From assembly GCA_037367355.1 (NCBI GenBank), contig CM074702.1, positions 248,001 to 312,000 of the forward strand: a stretch of DNA of 64,000 nucleotides. Reading direction: 5' to 3'. A program made the position numbers and the translations under genes. The DNA comes from Neoscytalidium dimidiatum (Eukaryota; Ascomycota; Dothideomycetes; Botryosphaeriales; Botryosphaeriaceae). The notes under the pieces were generated by a model that was given only the letters and a program-made list of their open reading frames with translations, was not told where the DNA came from and did no database searches. Positions 29,171-41,305 of this stretch are shown piece after piece (the first letter of the stretch is position 1; every line of letters begins with the position of its first letter).

Positions 29171-30719
29171 TTATGCTCGCTTCTCTAGTCTCTCCTTCGT
29201 CGTCTTGTACAAATCTGGGATCCCGACCCCAGTCTCTTCAAACGGTACATCATCCAGCACCATCCGTGCGATACCCTTTGCGGAAAGGAAGACTCTCCCC
29301 ATACCACCCCCATTGAAGCCCGCAAGTATCCACTGGTTCTCCTCTCCCGGGACTTTGCCAACGTGCGGCAGCCCGTCCGGAGTGCGTCCCATGACTGTGC
29401 AAGTGTGTCAGCATCGCGACCTCAAAGCTCCGAGGGGAAGTCAGGAAACTCACTCCCGGTCCAGATCCGCTCAGCCTCCGTCCCGCTGTCCTCCCAGCCC
29501 CGAAAAGTCCTCTGCATGTACCCCTCGAAATACTTCTTCTCCATGATCGGCTCGATCAACGTCGAATCATCCACGGTGTTATCCCACAGCTCGCGCCTCT
29601 CCTCGAACAACCACTTCCCGCCGCCCACGACAACGCCCCCGTCCGGCCGCGGATTCAAGTAATCCACCGTCTCCAACCCCGGGAACCCGCCAAACTCCAA
29701 ATTGTACGTGTGGCTCAGATGCGGGAACACCTTCTCCCTGCCCTCCGGCGGCGCCAAATGCGCACACGTCCCCTTGAACGGCGTGATCACGCCCTCGTAC
29801 GCGGGCACCAACCCGGCCGTGTACGCGTTCGTCGCGAACACCACCTTCCGGGCCGCGACCTCGCCCCTCTCCGTCCGCGCGACGTACCCGCCCGGGCCGG
29901 GACCCCTCCTCACCTCCGCGACCGGCGTGTCGGCCTGCACGTTCAGCACGCCGGCCCGCTCCCACCGCCGCACCAGCCGCTCCGCCAGGCCCATCACGAA
30001 CCGGTACGGCCACAGCGAGCACGCGGGCGCGCTGACGGCCGCGCGCGCGCCCCTCACGCTGCTCACCCGCTCCGCCACCTCGCCCCGCAGCAGGTCCCGG
30101 TCGCGCGCCCACGCGTCGCCCCGCCGCCTCACGGCCGCCCACTCGCCCGCGATCCACGCGACGTCCGCGTCCGCCGCGAACGTGTCGTAGCTGCGCCGCA
30201 GCTCGAACTCGGCCTCCGCGGCGAGGTCGCCGTCGCCGTCGCCGCTTTCCTGCTCCACGGTCGCCTTGAGCGCCGCGATGTGCGCCCGCGTGAACGCGTC
30301 TTCCTGCTCGGCCGCGGCGAGGCCGTGCGCGCGGATGAGGCTGAGCGCGGACGCTGCCTTGAGCTTGACGTGCCCGCCGTTGCGGCCGGTGGCGCCGGAG
30401 CAGAGGCGGCGGGCGTCGAGGAGGAGGATGGAAGGGGGAGGGCTCTGGTTGGGAGGGCTGGTGGTGGTGGTGGGCGTGGGGGTGAAGCCGGAGAGCAGGT
30501 GGTAGGCGACGGAGACGCCGGCCATGCCGGCGCCGATGATGAGGATGTCGGTGGAGGAGGGGAGGGTGGGCGTCGAGCGGTGGGCGTCGAGGGGGTGTGG
30601 GGTTGCGCGCCAGTAGGGGACGGTGGGGTTGGGGACGGGAGGGTGTGGTTGGTGTGATGGATGGAGCTGCTGGGAGGAGGCATGGTGGTGGTGGCGGCGG
30701 CGGTTTGTTTGATGACCAT
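29171..30719 (-). CDS. FAD-dependent oxidoreductase (DAO family); N-terminal frame unresolved
   Basis: Exon 2 is 29171..29394 and exon 1 runs from 29454 up to about 30719; the intron has GTGAGT, branch GCTGAC and CACAG. The dinucleotide-binding motif DILIIGAGMAGVSVAYHL is followed by ATGRNGGHVK, a signature of the fungal DAO/FAD oxidoreductases related to amine and sarcosine oxidases. Later landmarks are VVFATNAYTAG, PFKGTCAHL and, across the intron, IWTGIMGRTPDGLPHVG...FNGGGMGRVF, closing the FAD site. The conserved frame extends upstream as PNPTVPYWRATPHPLD with no ATG. The ATGs at 30719 and 30683 are in another frame. Either a 47-nt intron starts right after ATG 30719 (GTCATC...CCCAG) or one base is wrong. 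A TATAAA lies at 30818-30823 (complement). Substrate not known. Confidence 0.8.
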
Positions 30720-30817
30720 GATTAGGCTGGTAGAAGGGGATGGAGTTGTTGGATAGTTGAAGAGCTAAGCAATTGAGTGCCTAAAGTGGGGCTGAGCTTG
30801 TGTTGCTCGGCGGTGGC

Positions 30818-30823
30818 TTTATA
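30818..30823 (-). promoter_or_regulatory. TATA box of the FAD oxidoreductase
   Basis: TATAAA on the complement, about 100 nt upstream of the first ATG at 30719. This suggests the transcript begins between the two and that no far-upstream coding exon exists. Confidence 0.45.
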
Positions 30824-31992
30824 TTGCCTACAACACCGTAGGAGGATGAGATGGGTCTGCAATGTGGAGTTAAGAAATATGTCTGCCTGATGACGAATGC
30901 GGACCTCTGCCACTAGATGAACGAGAAATTCAGCTGCCTTGATCTTTGGCCGTTTACCCGGTGGCGGATGCAGAGATGCGGCTTTGAAGAAATAGCATTA
31001 TTGATTTCATTTCTCGATCCGACCGCTAGAATCCGATGTATCATTTCATGTTGCGGAGATGTGCGGAGTTGCCAAAGTAAGCCCTAGCGCAGAATTGGAA
31101 AGTGGGAGGATCCAAACTCCGCAGACCTTCAAGGGTTGAACACCGACACATCTGGGAAGAAAATCGCGAATTTTTGCGGGTGAAGCCAAGAGTGTTATCA
31201 TCTCTGTCGACACTCCAATCGGATTCAGTAACAGTCGGCAGATCTATGAGCAAAGTTTGCCCCTGATGTCAGGAATGTCAAACAGCCGTATCGTGGAACC
31301 TCAGACTCGAAAAGCACAGGTACTGCCCGTAGGAAAACTATGAACCTAACTTCACCGAGCGAAAGGTTCGATGAAGTTCAATTAGGGCGACGCACATCAG
31401 AAGGGATGATCAAACATCATTCGATTACTTAGCCTACTTACTGTGTCACTATATGTCGGCCCCAAGCGAACCTGCAGCGTCTGCGGAGCAATGAAAACGC
31501 AGCAGGATTATAAAGGGTCGATGCAAGCATCTATCTTGGTCTTCTTTAAAATGTGGAAAGCCAATGGAGACCAAAGTCCTCGGTGACAACCCACGGGTAT
31601 ATTTGAGACCGCAAACGAAGTAAAGAGAGATGTGTCCTACCTAAATCGATCCAGGCACTCCGCATCCACAGGAGTCGGCCAGTGGCATGTTACTTAGTGG
31701 CCTCGGTGATGTTTGCTCAGCTGCGGAGAGTTGCATGGTCTTTGGATTGGCATGTAGGCTGAACTTCGAGGTCCACGAAGCAAACCAACACCCCTCTTGG
31801 CCAACATCACTCCACGATGCTTTTGCCCCATTGCTCATCAAGGCAAACCAACAACGTGGATAGGTGCAGCTCAACGAAGGTCTCAGATCAAGTCTTGTCT
31901 TGCGTTTGTCCTCTACGCAAATAGCTCATGTGCTCGCAAGGTCGCGTATCAGACAACTTGCCGGAGGCATCGAGTTCCCCAGAAGAGCAATG

Positions 31993-32000
31993 TATAAAAA
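31993..32000 (+). promoter_or_regulatory. TATA box
   Basis: TATAAAAA about 98 nt upstream of ATG 32098 of the small secreted-protein gene. Confidence 0.5.
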
Positions 32001-32097
32001 CGACAGAGAGGGATGAGCTCGATCAGTACCAAAAGCCGATTCTTTGCTCGGGGCCTTGATTGTTCTGTCACCAGATCGATTCGGACAATCAGCCACT

Positions 32098-32701
32098 ATG
32101 TCTCCCACCTACCTTCAGGCCATCCTACTCGGACAGGCCCTTTTGAGTACGTTGTGTCTGACTGCGCCCGCTGGGCTGCAGGAACAGGTGAGTCTGTCCT
32201 GAACCCAGCCTCTTTCACTCACCTTTTGACCAAGAACCGAAGAGGACCACCACCGTCACCATGGTTGTAACCGTCCATCCTATAGCCATACCCCACAATG
32301 CATTCGAACCCTTTAGAACCCCTGCAGCGGGGAACGCTATCCACGACGCTTTACATTCAACTGGCAATGCGATGTACAAGGCGTCGGACAGCTCTGAGTT
32401 GGTGAAAGGAGGTGGCCAGTCAAGTCGCATCGTCGCCAGCAACGCGTCGTACAGCCTCAAGCATGATGGACCCCATGCTACGTGCTTGAGTGCAGCGTGC
32501 GCTCTCGCGACAAAAGGTGTGCGAATATCCTGGATGGGCGCCGAGCTGGACCAGCCTGAGGAGGAGCCAATGGTGGAACACGCGCAGCCAGCCGCGACGA
32601 GCGTAGTGAGGGCTCAAGTGGCAGTCTTGAAGCCTCATGTGACGGTGCGGAGCTGGGCTTCGAGTTTGGGACCGACTGATACGACCACTGTGTGGTCATA
32701 G
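32098..32701 (+). CDS. small predicted secreted protein, no recognised family
   Basis: Model join(32098..32187,32243..32701), 182 aa. Exon 1 is a signal peptide (MSPTYLQAILLGQALLSTLC, cleavage likely after the following LTAPAG). The GTGAGT donor and the CGAAG acceptor enclose 55 nt, phase 0. The mature part has few cysteines and no domain I recognise; it includes VVTVHPIAIPHNAFEPF and a C-terminal Val/Thr-rich region. The TATA box, signal peptide and splice support a real gene. Antisense frames exist over the same DNA but lack such features. Size and secretion would fit a candidate effector or wall protein, but that is speculation. Confidence 0.5.
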
Positions 32702-33643
32702 GTAGCTGGAGGATCAGCTTGTATCCAATGCGATGGCTGGGTAACTGGCTGCGGCATCGACGCGACTTCGACCGTGGTCAGGAGCTCGATGCGAGGGCTG
32801 AGAAGTATACGCACGAACGTGAGCTGTGGAGGTGCTGGGGAGGAGGAAAGTTTCGACGGTGTTGGAAGTAACGATTGATGAAGTGCGTGGCGAGCTTCTC
32901 TTTTCAGAAATTTTTCGGTTTTGAGATGGGGAACAGTGGGGCGCGGGGCGCCCAAGGCGTTTCCGGCTCGTGCCGGGACGCGTCAAGATAGCTCGACATG
33001 ACCAGATATGAATTGATTCTCTGCAGTTCGCGCGACAGACGACGAGATGTCCAGAAGTGCTGTGTAGCGATAGGAGGGCGCGCCACACAGTGTAGCGCAT
33101 GGGAGGATGAGCGGGACAAGAGGCCAAGGGCGGTCGGCTATGCAGAGGTTGGGTTGTAGGATGGATCTCTAGCCGCAACAGGCGTGGACGAAGCGGCCCC
33201 AGATGCTGCCGCCGAATCAGCACCTCCCACCCTCGTCCGCCCCAATATCAAACTTGATCGCAGATGGCAAAACGGCCGGGCCACCGCTATCAAGCGCCCG
33301 CGATCCCGAGACAGGCAGGCCGGGTCGCGTGCGCTGCTGGCTCGCTTGCCCGAAGCATGCTGGCTGCTTGGACTGCCTAGCTTGCCGCGCCCATTTGTCG
33401 CAGCTTCCACTGGTGACACGACCAGCCATGGCAGCAATCGCAGCAATCTCCCCCGCCACACCCCCCATGGAATGCTTCCAAACCTTGCCCGCCGCACATG
33501 ACAAGCACCCTCAAGCATGGGCCCTGACCTCGGCGCCCTGCAGTCTTTCTTACTTAGCCCTCCCCGCGCTGTTGCTGTCAACTACTCTCGCCGCCGCTCG
33601 CTGATCTGCGTTGGGCGATGACGAAGAGCGGGTCTGACTTGAG
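32702..33643. other. intergenic
   Basis: 942 bp of GC-rich sequence upstream of the MFS gene. Overlapping frames on both strands have no motif or splice support. Confidence 0.45.
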
Positions 33644-35530
33644 ATGGATGACGTTCTTTTGCAACACCGCGCTGGAGAGAAGATGGCCGACGCCCACGAG
33701 GTGCTGAGCAACGCACCCTTGCGCGGCGACTCGAGAGAGGAAGATAGCATCCGTCCGAGTGGTGGAGATGGGCAAACGACACCAGACCAGCATCACCGTG
33801 GAAGCCATCCACACGGCCACCACCGCGTTTACCGAAGACGTTGGTTCGGGCTGTTGCAGCTGATGCTGCTGAACATCGTAATCAGCTGGGATGTGCGTGT
33901 TCGCTGTCTTATGGCTCTCTTCTACTATCGAACAGGACACTGACCAGCTTCCCGCAGTGGCTTACCTTTGCCGCCGTTTCCTCCGACTCTGCTCGATACT
34001 TTCATGTTTCCGAGTCCACCATCAATTGGCTGAGCACTGCCTTCCTGTTCGCTTTCGTTGCCATCAGTCCGTAAGTCTTCCCGATCTGATATCACGATTA
34101 TCTCAATCCTCAAGACCATCTGCTCACATCACCCCAGCGTGGTCATCCTCACACTCCACCGTGGACCCAAGCCGGCTATCATCATCGCTAGCGTCCTAAC
34201 CCTCGTCGGGAACTGGATACGCTATGCTGGCACACGCGCAGGCTCTCATGGCTATTTTGGCGTTACCATGTTCGGACAAATCCTGATTGGCTTTGCCCAG
34301 CCATTCGTGCTCGCAGCCCCGACTCGCTACAGCGACCTCTGGTTCACGGAGCGTGGTCGCATCTCCGCGACAGCTCTGGCATCTCTCGCCAACCCATTTG
34401 GCGGCGCCCTTGGGCAACTCATAGATCCGTTTTGGGCGACCAAGCCAAGCGAGGTGCCGAATATGGTCCTCTATACAGCAATCATTGTACGTCCATCTTG
34501 CACCAACCCGCCCTCACCTAATCACCCTCACCCCACCACACCCACCCACTTTCACCCGCTCACTCTTACACGTTGAACCTAACTCATCCACTTTCACCTT
34601 TTCACTCTTATCCATCCGCGCCCACTTACTTCCTCCCCCTCTCATTTCACCCCATCAAACCAACTAACCAAACCACCACAGTCCACAGTCGCCGCCATCC
34701 CCTCCTTCTTCGTCCCAGCCCGCCCACCCACACCCCCCTCGGCCTCGTCCTCCTCCCCAAAACCCACCACCCTCCGCGCCAGCCTGCGCGCCCTCCTCCC
34801 CAACCCCTCCTTCTGGCTCCTCCTCATCCCCTTCGGCGTCTACGTCGGCTTCTTCAACGCCTTCTCCAGCCTCCTCAACCAGATCCTCTACCCCTACGGC
34901 TTCTCCGAGACCGACGCCGGCATCTGCGGCGCGCTGCTCATCTTCGTCGGCCTGGCCGCCTCGGCGCTGCTCTCGCCCGTCCTCGACCGCCGCCACCCCA
35001 AGCCCTACCTGCACACCATCAAGCTGCTCTGCCCCGCCGTCGGCGCCTGCTACCTGGCCTTCGTCTGGGCGCCGCCCGCCCGCGCGCTGGCCGCCCCCTA
35101 CGCCATCGCCGCCGTCCTCGGCGCCGCCTCCTTCGCCCTCGTCCCCGTCGCCCTCGAGTACCTCGTCGAGGCCACCTGGCCCGCCTCGCCCGAGGTCGGC
35201 TCCGTGCTGTGCTGGGCGTCGGGCCAGCTGCTCGGCGGCGTGTTCATCGTCATCATGAACGCGCTGAAGGAGCCCGGCTGCGACTCCACGAAGCAGTGTC
35301 AGGAGTTGGGGAAGGTGAGTCGCGGGTGGAAGCCGCCCGGGAGCATGTGGCGGGCCTTGATTTTTCAAGCCGTCGTGGCGTGCGCGGTGCTGCCGGCGCC
35401 GTTGTTGCTGGGCGTGAGGAGGTTGGGGCTTGGGGCGGGAAGGAGGAAGGGGAGGATGGAGGCAGAGGATGCGGAGGAGAGGGGAGCGGTTGTTGAAGGG
35501 GAGGCTGGGGGCGAAGCGCCGGGGAGGTAA
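33644..35530 (+). CDS. major facilitator superfamily transporter (FLVCR/DIRC2-like)
   Basis: Model join(33644..33892,33958..34070,34138..34486,34682..35530), 519 aa, introns GT-AG with branch sites CACTGACC and CAACTAACC; the third intron is unusually long and C-rich (195 nt). A hydrophilic N-terminus with a His-rich patch is followed by about 12 hydrophobic segments: [118 protein letters not shown] and a final helix [19 protein letters not shown]. The pattern NWIRYAG and [19 protein letters not shown] resembles the FLVCR/DIRC2 branch (haem, choline or organic-cation transport in animals). The fungal substrate is unknown. The second half has very high GC, but the frame is continuous. Confidence 0.85.
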
Positions 35531-36019
35531 GGTTTGCTTTAGCTAGAGATTAACTGGGCTGCTTTGACTTGGAGGCGTTTCCTTGGTACAGTTTTCAACT
35601 CTGTTTGGAGGATGTGTAGTAGTAAGTATTCTAGCGACAAGGTCCACGGGAGCAATTGAAAGAACACTTTCTCCATAAATGTCCGAGAACCGATCGATAC
35701 ATCTTGTCATGATCTACGTCATTATGGCCGACACCGGCCATGCGCATTCACATGCATCCGTGCACCAATGATATGCGGCTACAGCTCTTTTTTGACTGCT
35801 GCGGGTAGAAAAGACGAATCTAGGATCATAGTACATGTCGGTGGAGGGGTGGCGGAGTGTGAGAAAGGCTGTACAAAAATGTGATGGTTTCGCTGATCGT
35901 CTCTGGTGGGCCATATCTCGTGTGTAAATTGTCGGATCGATCTACAATAACGCAACCATCACCTCTATTCAAACCAGGCGCGACGGCGGGCTATCGGGGA
36001 TATCTCGCGCAGGTCGGGT
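35531..36019. other. convergent intergenic region
   Basis: 489 bp between the MFS and QCR6 3' ends; no feature seen. Confidence 0.5.
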
Positions 36020-36787
36020 TTACTTGAGCTGAGCGAACAGCTTGGGGGCGGCGCATTGCGTGGCGCAGTGTGCGAGGTGGAAGACTATGTGCGGGAGAGA
36101 TACGTCAGCGGGGGATTGTCTCCGACAATTGGAGATAACGGATCCGTGAAATTGAGCTCAGCCGGTGGATGGAAGCTTACACTCCTCGACGCAGTCCTCG
36201 TCGGCCTTGCCGTTGTCGTCGATCTGCTTGGTGACGCGCTCAACGCACTCGTCGTAGTGGTGCTTAGCCGGGGAGCATTCCTTCGAGTTCGCGCACTCTG
36301 TGGGAAATAGAGTCAGCCGTATGCCCTTCACGGGAAATCGATACGACGCAATGGTCAATCGCGGCCCAATGGCATCTTGATGATATCGCAACGACCGCAA
36401 CGGCGTAAGCGGACGTGGATGACACTCACCCTCCTCGATCTGGGGCTTAGGGTCCTCAGGCTCCTCCTCTTCTTCTTCCTCTTCCTCCTCCTGGGGTTCC
36501 TCCTCGGGCTCTTCTTCCGCCTTGCTGTCGCTCTCGCCTTGTTTCTTCACATCAGCTTTGTTGACCTCGGCTTCTTGTGGGCTCTCCTTGGACGCTCCGG
36601 CACTCGCGGGCGTGGTGGTGCTCGCACCACCGCGCACGCTGGCTCCTCGCTGCTCCGCGGTTCCTAGTTGTCCATGGTCCTTACCGCTCTGGTGCTCGTC
36701 GCCCGTGTCGGCCTTGGGCGCCTCGGCAACGACGTCCTGGGTGACGACGGACGAGTACAGGTCCGCGAAGAAGTCGGTGATGCCCAT
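36020..36787 (-). CDS. QCR6: ubiquinol-cytochrome c reductase hinge protein (complex III subunit 6)
   Basis: Model complement(36020..36084,36181..36297,36430..36787), 179 aa, introns GTAAGC/GTGAGT to TAG/CAG. It starts MGITDFFADLYSSVV. A long Glu-rich acidic segment (EEEPEEEPQEEEEEEEEEEP region, residues about 85-110) is the hallmark of the hinge protein, which helps cytochrome c dock on complex III at the intermembrane-space side. The C-terminal helical hairpin has the paired cysteines: ECANSKEC, HHYDECVERV, ADEDCVEEFFHLAHCATQC, ending APKLFAQLK. The third exon is only 65 nt and easily missed; it supplies the conserved FFHLxHC segment. Function by family is certain. Confidence 0.95.
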
Positions 36788-37449
36788 CGTGGCGATGCGA
36801 ATTGGCTTGGGTCGGGGGCGACGGATTGAGGTGTTCGGGATGGGACGTTGACGTCGGGCTGAGGGAAGGATCTCTCGAAGGTCGTCGGAGCGAGGTGGAA
36901 GAATCGACGAGCGTCGACTTTCGGGAAGCTCCAGCGCGAAAATGCGCTAGGGCCGGTTTTGTAATCTGATTCGCCCGCACATCATTCGCTGCCCACCATC
37001 ACCACAACAACAACATCATAGCCATCATGCCATTGTCTGATTTCGACGTCCGTAACTACTTCCTGGATCTCAGAACACTGTTATCTTCTGGAGAGTTCTC
37101 TCTGCGGCTTTCAAATAGTCCTTTCCTTAACGGTCCGCCATACGATTACCCTCCGAATTTCTCCGATCAACAATGTCCACTGCGTTCGCCAAACCAGTCA
37201 GGCTCGAGCAGTCGCTGCCATTAGACGAAGGCTTCAGCTTTCAGATTCACATCCCATTGATGTGCTCTATCTTAAATCTGCAACTTTATCAGTTATCCAC
37301 ACCATACTTTTGCCCTCACGTGATAATTACAGGCTTCGCGGAACAGAAGGGATTCTAATCTTCATCTGCCCATCGTGCTTTTCGTGCCGCTTCTTAAATG
37401 AGTTTCTGAGTGTAAGGCACGACATATCTCCCTTCGTCGAGTTTATAGC
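36788..37449. other. intergenic
   Basis: 662 bp between the QCR6 start and the 3' end of the SET-domain gene. Several short ORFs, none supported. Confidence 0.5.
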
Positions 37450-39272
37450 TCAATCCTGCTTCATGCAAATAAGAAGTTTCCCGTTGTTCTCCTTCTCATC
37501 GAGATATGCCAGCATCCTCGCCTCCGCATCTACCACTTCGCCTGCCCAACTATACAAGCCCGGTCCGAACTTAGAGTCTTGCCATATTCCATCTGTATGA
37601 TCACGAAGCTGCCGAACAACGACTGGAGGGTGTGGGTCTGGGCCCGACCCGTCGAATGGATGTGATTCAAGAAGGTCTCTTATCCATTTCGAAATTCGAG
37701 ATGATTCTCTGGTCTCTTGGGAAGCTGTGTGAAAACCTGTGAGACTGATGAAGTGCAATACTGCCTTAGAAACACTTACCGACACTTAGCCATGCCGCGC
37801 AAAGCCACAGGATCCACGCTTCTCTCTCTACGCCCTGTTCCCGGAGAGAGGCCAGATCGTCGGTCTTGAATATGGTTTCCAGTGCTTTTCCCCAATTCTT
37901 TCTACCAATCTCTTCATTTTCATCCTTCAGAGCCTTCACAGCATCATCAAGACTGACGAAGTTGGCTTTCTCAACCAACTTCTCGATGTCACTGTGGTTC
38001 TCTTTCAAAATCTTCATTTGGCCGTCCCGATAGATCTTGGCATATTGCTGCTTTAAGTTCTTGGGGCTTCCCGGAAGGAAGTCGCAATACTGGTCGATAT
38101 TGTCATATTTTGTCGCAAGGATCTCGAGCAGATCGCACCGAGCTGAAAGCGTGCTTCGCCACGACGCACGCTGCCCCCGTTGTGAGTCTTGAAATTTCTT
38201 GAGGACTTCCATGACAGTCCATATTGTGGGTGGGACACCCGAGCTTTTCGCTTCCGGGTGGTCAGGAAGCGAAATCTTATACGGGCCGAGATAGTGACGG
38301 TGACCTCTGATGTAGTGAGATTGGGTGGGATCCCAGTCGCCGAGAATCTTCGCAAGCTGGGTTGTGACTGGCTGAGGAAGCTGTCCAAAACGGATTGCTA
38401 CCTCATCACAGCGATTTCCTGGGATACAAAAGCCGTATCCATTCAGAACTTTTCCAAGATCAGTTTATGTCCAGACAGGAATGGAACTGTGGGGGCAACC
38501 TACGCTCTTCATTTCCTTTACCGCCGTAATTGTTGAAAATCTCCTGGCCCGCAAACACAGGTTCCTCCGTCTTGAATTGAAAATTACCCCTGTCGAAGAA
38601 CCAAATGACCTTGGCAGGAAACCGATGGTTCAGTAAGTCAATGGTTGGCATCAGGACAGCATGGGAAGCACCGTCTTTGCTCAAGCCAGGGTCTGAGATG
38701 AAGGACCTCGAAGTGAAGATGGTCGCAGCCCATACGTACAGCTCCCAAGTGTAGCCTTCGGTTGCGATTCCTTCTTTCTTCATCACCTGAAGAGCATTCT
38801 CCCACTCTTCCTGCCACAGCTCTTTCCTCGCTCGCCAGAACTTGTCCAGGTTGGTGCCAAGGAGCCATACGGTGTCATTCCGCCTCTCGTTGATAGCTTC
38901 TTGGGTCATATCCTCAGCAAAGAAGATCGGAGTATTCAGTTGGTCGCTTGTTGGCAGGCATTCAATGTAAGGAGCCCAAAGCGATTCTTCGCCCAGAAGA
39001 AGTTCCTTGATCAGAGCAACATTGCAGAGCACATTCTCCGGCAATTTACCTTGCACTTCTTCGGGAGCTTGGCGGTACGAGAGTTGCAGTTTCAAAGGAC
39101 ATGTGAGGAGATGCAGACCGCCCTCAGGAGGATCGGAAAGATTTTCCTTTGCAAAGGCTGCCACCCCTCCGGTTGAGTCTTGATCGAAGCGCACAATGGG
39201 ATGCACGAAGCCGCCATGCTGGACAAACCAGTCCACCAAGCGGCCTATTTTTTCCTCAGCCGTCTTCGCCAT
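37450..39272 (-). CDS. SET-domain protein lysine methyltransferase (RKM/SETD3-like)
   Basis: Model complement(37450..37736,37780..38448,38504..39272), 574 aa. The first intron has an unusual GTAGGT donor, with branch AAACTGAT; the second is only 43 nt. The start MAKTAEEKIGRLVDWFVQHG is the substrate-side N-terminus common to non-histone SET enzymes. The SET core is split by an insert: GGVAAFAKENL (N-SET), then MPTIDLLNHRFPA (the NH motif binding AdoMet), GQEIFNNYGGKGNEELLNGYGFCIPGN (post-SET tyrosine region). A helical C-terminal domain of the RuBisCO-LSMT substrate-binding type follows. Family members methylate ribosomal proteins, eEF1A or actin; which one here cannot be told. The ATG at 39272 is used because the frame upstream has only a TTG. 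Confidence 0.9.
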
Positions 39273-39770
39273 GATATTGGGCCCAAAGTTCGGCCGCCCA
39301 AAGTAGCAGACCAAGAATTTCCTAAAATGTATAGTGAGTTGGCGCAGAGTACGCAGGCCGCTTTATACTGCTATAAGATCTCCACCGTCAGCCGCAGAGT
39401 TTCCAAGTGAACTAGGCTGGCGGGAGAAACTTTGTTTAAAGAAAGGGTCTGCTCCAATAGGTGTTGACCATGTTGGCTCGTGGCAGATCTTTGGTGGTGC
39501 ATGGGCCCGAAAGTGCAGAGCTTTCGGCTATGACATCAACGCACGGGCCCTTTGTCGAGAGCGCATCTCCGCTATCGTTGCCCAGGCCGGCCACCAATCC
39601 CAAAACAAGCAGGTCCTCAGCCTCAAATTCGCCGCCCGCCGCTCACCTCCGAACGGCCTGTGGTACCTGATCGCCGCCGGATCCTCTCACGGCGACTCCC
39701 GACTGACAATGCTTATAAGCCAGCCAGGTACAATGGCGCTCTCCGCTCTTCACCGCGCATTTCCTCCGCC
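39273..39770. other. divergent intergenic region
   Basis: 498 bp between the SET-domain gene and RNase T2. A TATAAG at 39714-39719 lies about 57 nt upstream of the RNase start codon. Confidence 0.5.
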
Positions 39771-40638
39771 ATGCTCCTCGTTCCCCGTCTGATCCTGGCC
39801 GCAGCTGCCTCCCTGTCTCTCGCTGCCGCGAGCTTGCACTCGCCAGTCAACGGCAACTGCTCTAGGCATGACCTGAATGTACTGTCCTGCTCACCCGAGA
39901 GCTTAAACACTGACGCCTGCTGCGTCGAGTCGCCTGGTGGTCTCTTGCTTCTCACCCAGCTCTACTCCAACGTTGCTGGTGGGCCCGAGAACACATGGAC
40001 CATCCACGGCCTCTGGAATGATTATTGCAACGGCAGCTATCCTTCTTCCTGCGACCCGAGCAGAGACTATGTCGATATTGCTGCCACTTTGGAGGAGCAC
40101 CGGCAAACCAGTTTGCTGGACTACATCAAGGAGAATTGGAGGGTCAGTCTTATCATTCGGCTCTGGAGGATAGCATCATGCTGATACGAGTTCCTAGAAT
40201 GATCCGGTCATCACCACCTCCAACGGCACGGACGAAGAGCTCTGGGAGCACGAATGGAGCAAGCACGGCACATGCATGACCACCCTACGTCCCTCCTGCT
40301 ACACACACTACACGCCGCAGCTCGAGCTTCTCGAGTTTCTTCACGAGGTCGTATATCTCCACAAGCAATTGCCTACTCAGGACTATCTGGCCTCCTGCGG
40401 CATCGTCCCCGCCAGCAACACCACATACGCATTAGCGGATATCGAAGCTTGTTTTATCAAGGTGACAGGAGGATACCTACCGCATATCGGTTGCACAAAT
40501 GGCTCTTTGAGTGAGGTGTGGTACTACCATCATCTAGCCGGAAGAGTCAAGGGTGGGCATTACGTTCCTACCAACACGACGTACGGTAGTAATTGTCCCA
40601 AAAACGGGATCGCGTATCCCCCAAAACCAGCATCGTAA
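39771..40638 (+). CDS. secreted ribonuclease T2
   Basis: Model join(39771..40142,40198..40638), 270 aa. The donor is GTCAGT, branch ATGCTGATAC, acceptor CCTAG. A signal peptide (MLLVPRLILAAAASLSLAAA) precedes the mature enzyme. The two catalytic signatures are present: CAS-I in NTWTIHGLWNDYCNG and CAS-II in EELWEHEWSKHGTCM, each with its histidine, plus the paired cysteines DACCVES and SYPSSCDPS. C-terminal disulphide cysteines are at GCTNG and SNCPKNG. It degrades single-stranded RNA to 3'-nucleotides through a 2',3'-cyclic intermediate, extracellularly or in the vacuole. There is no long C-terminal extension such as some fungal T2 enzymes have. The start is the only ATG that gives a signal peptide. 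Promoter TATA-like element at 39714. Confidence 0.95.
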
Positions 40639-41305
40639 GGTAGATAGAGCATGATATTTAATGTATTACTGTGCGTATTCACCGTGCCTCATTCCCCCAC
40701 AACATGAGGAAATATTACAGAATTCTTTTGATTTCCCAGACAGCATGGATTACGCTTCTCAAAGCGAACGCGAAATCGGCAGTCAGAGCAAGCACCTAGC
40801 TAAGTAAGCAATTCGGGATCTCTTACGCTTCTGTCCAGACGACTCCCCCACTCCCGATCTACACTGTCAGAGTTCTTTCACACGTACATTACTTCTAAAT
40901 ATTGCACCTTCTATGTTCAGTTTCTGAATTGATCCAATACTTCTTCTGTAGTTGCCTGCTCCTTCTTTGGGTAGAGCAGCCCACATGATCAATTTAAAAT
41001 CAGGGTCCTCGAAAGGGGTATATTAGTCCTTCTCTCTGCCCTATTCTCTTCCTCCTTTTCTTTCTCAACTACGATCACAACATTGCGGTGCTCTAGGCTT
41101 CCTCGACACCTCATTTCACCCGCTCTCAGTCGAATTATCTCCAGTTGCCCCTCGACAAGAAGAACTGACGCAACCACAACAACTTACCTGTGATATCTGC
41201 TGCGTCACAGCACGGCTCACCCTGAATCCATATCTAGACACTGAAGCTAATATATCGCTACCTACGATTCCTGGCTAGAAATTCCGTCTCACAAGAAAAC
41301 TTCCG
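40639..41305. other. intergenic
   Basis: 667 bp, moderately AT-rich; presumably RNase T2 terminator and GTPase promoter. No gene seen. Confidence 0.5.

Larger units (their letters stand above)
30720..32097. other. intergenic, divergent promoters
   Basis: 1.38 kb between the FAD oxidoreductase and the small secreted-protein gene. TATA-like elements lie at both ends (30818-30823 and 31993-32000). No other supportable gene. Confidence 0.5.

Noticed and set aside
29710..30657. 315-codon frame on + opposite the FAD oxidoreductase
   Set aside because: Arg/Ala/Gly-rich antisense product without motif.
34573..35496. 307-codon Pro/Arg-rich frame on + inside the MFS gene
   Set aside because: Out of frame with the transporter; its first part is the 195-nt intron.
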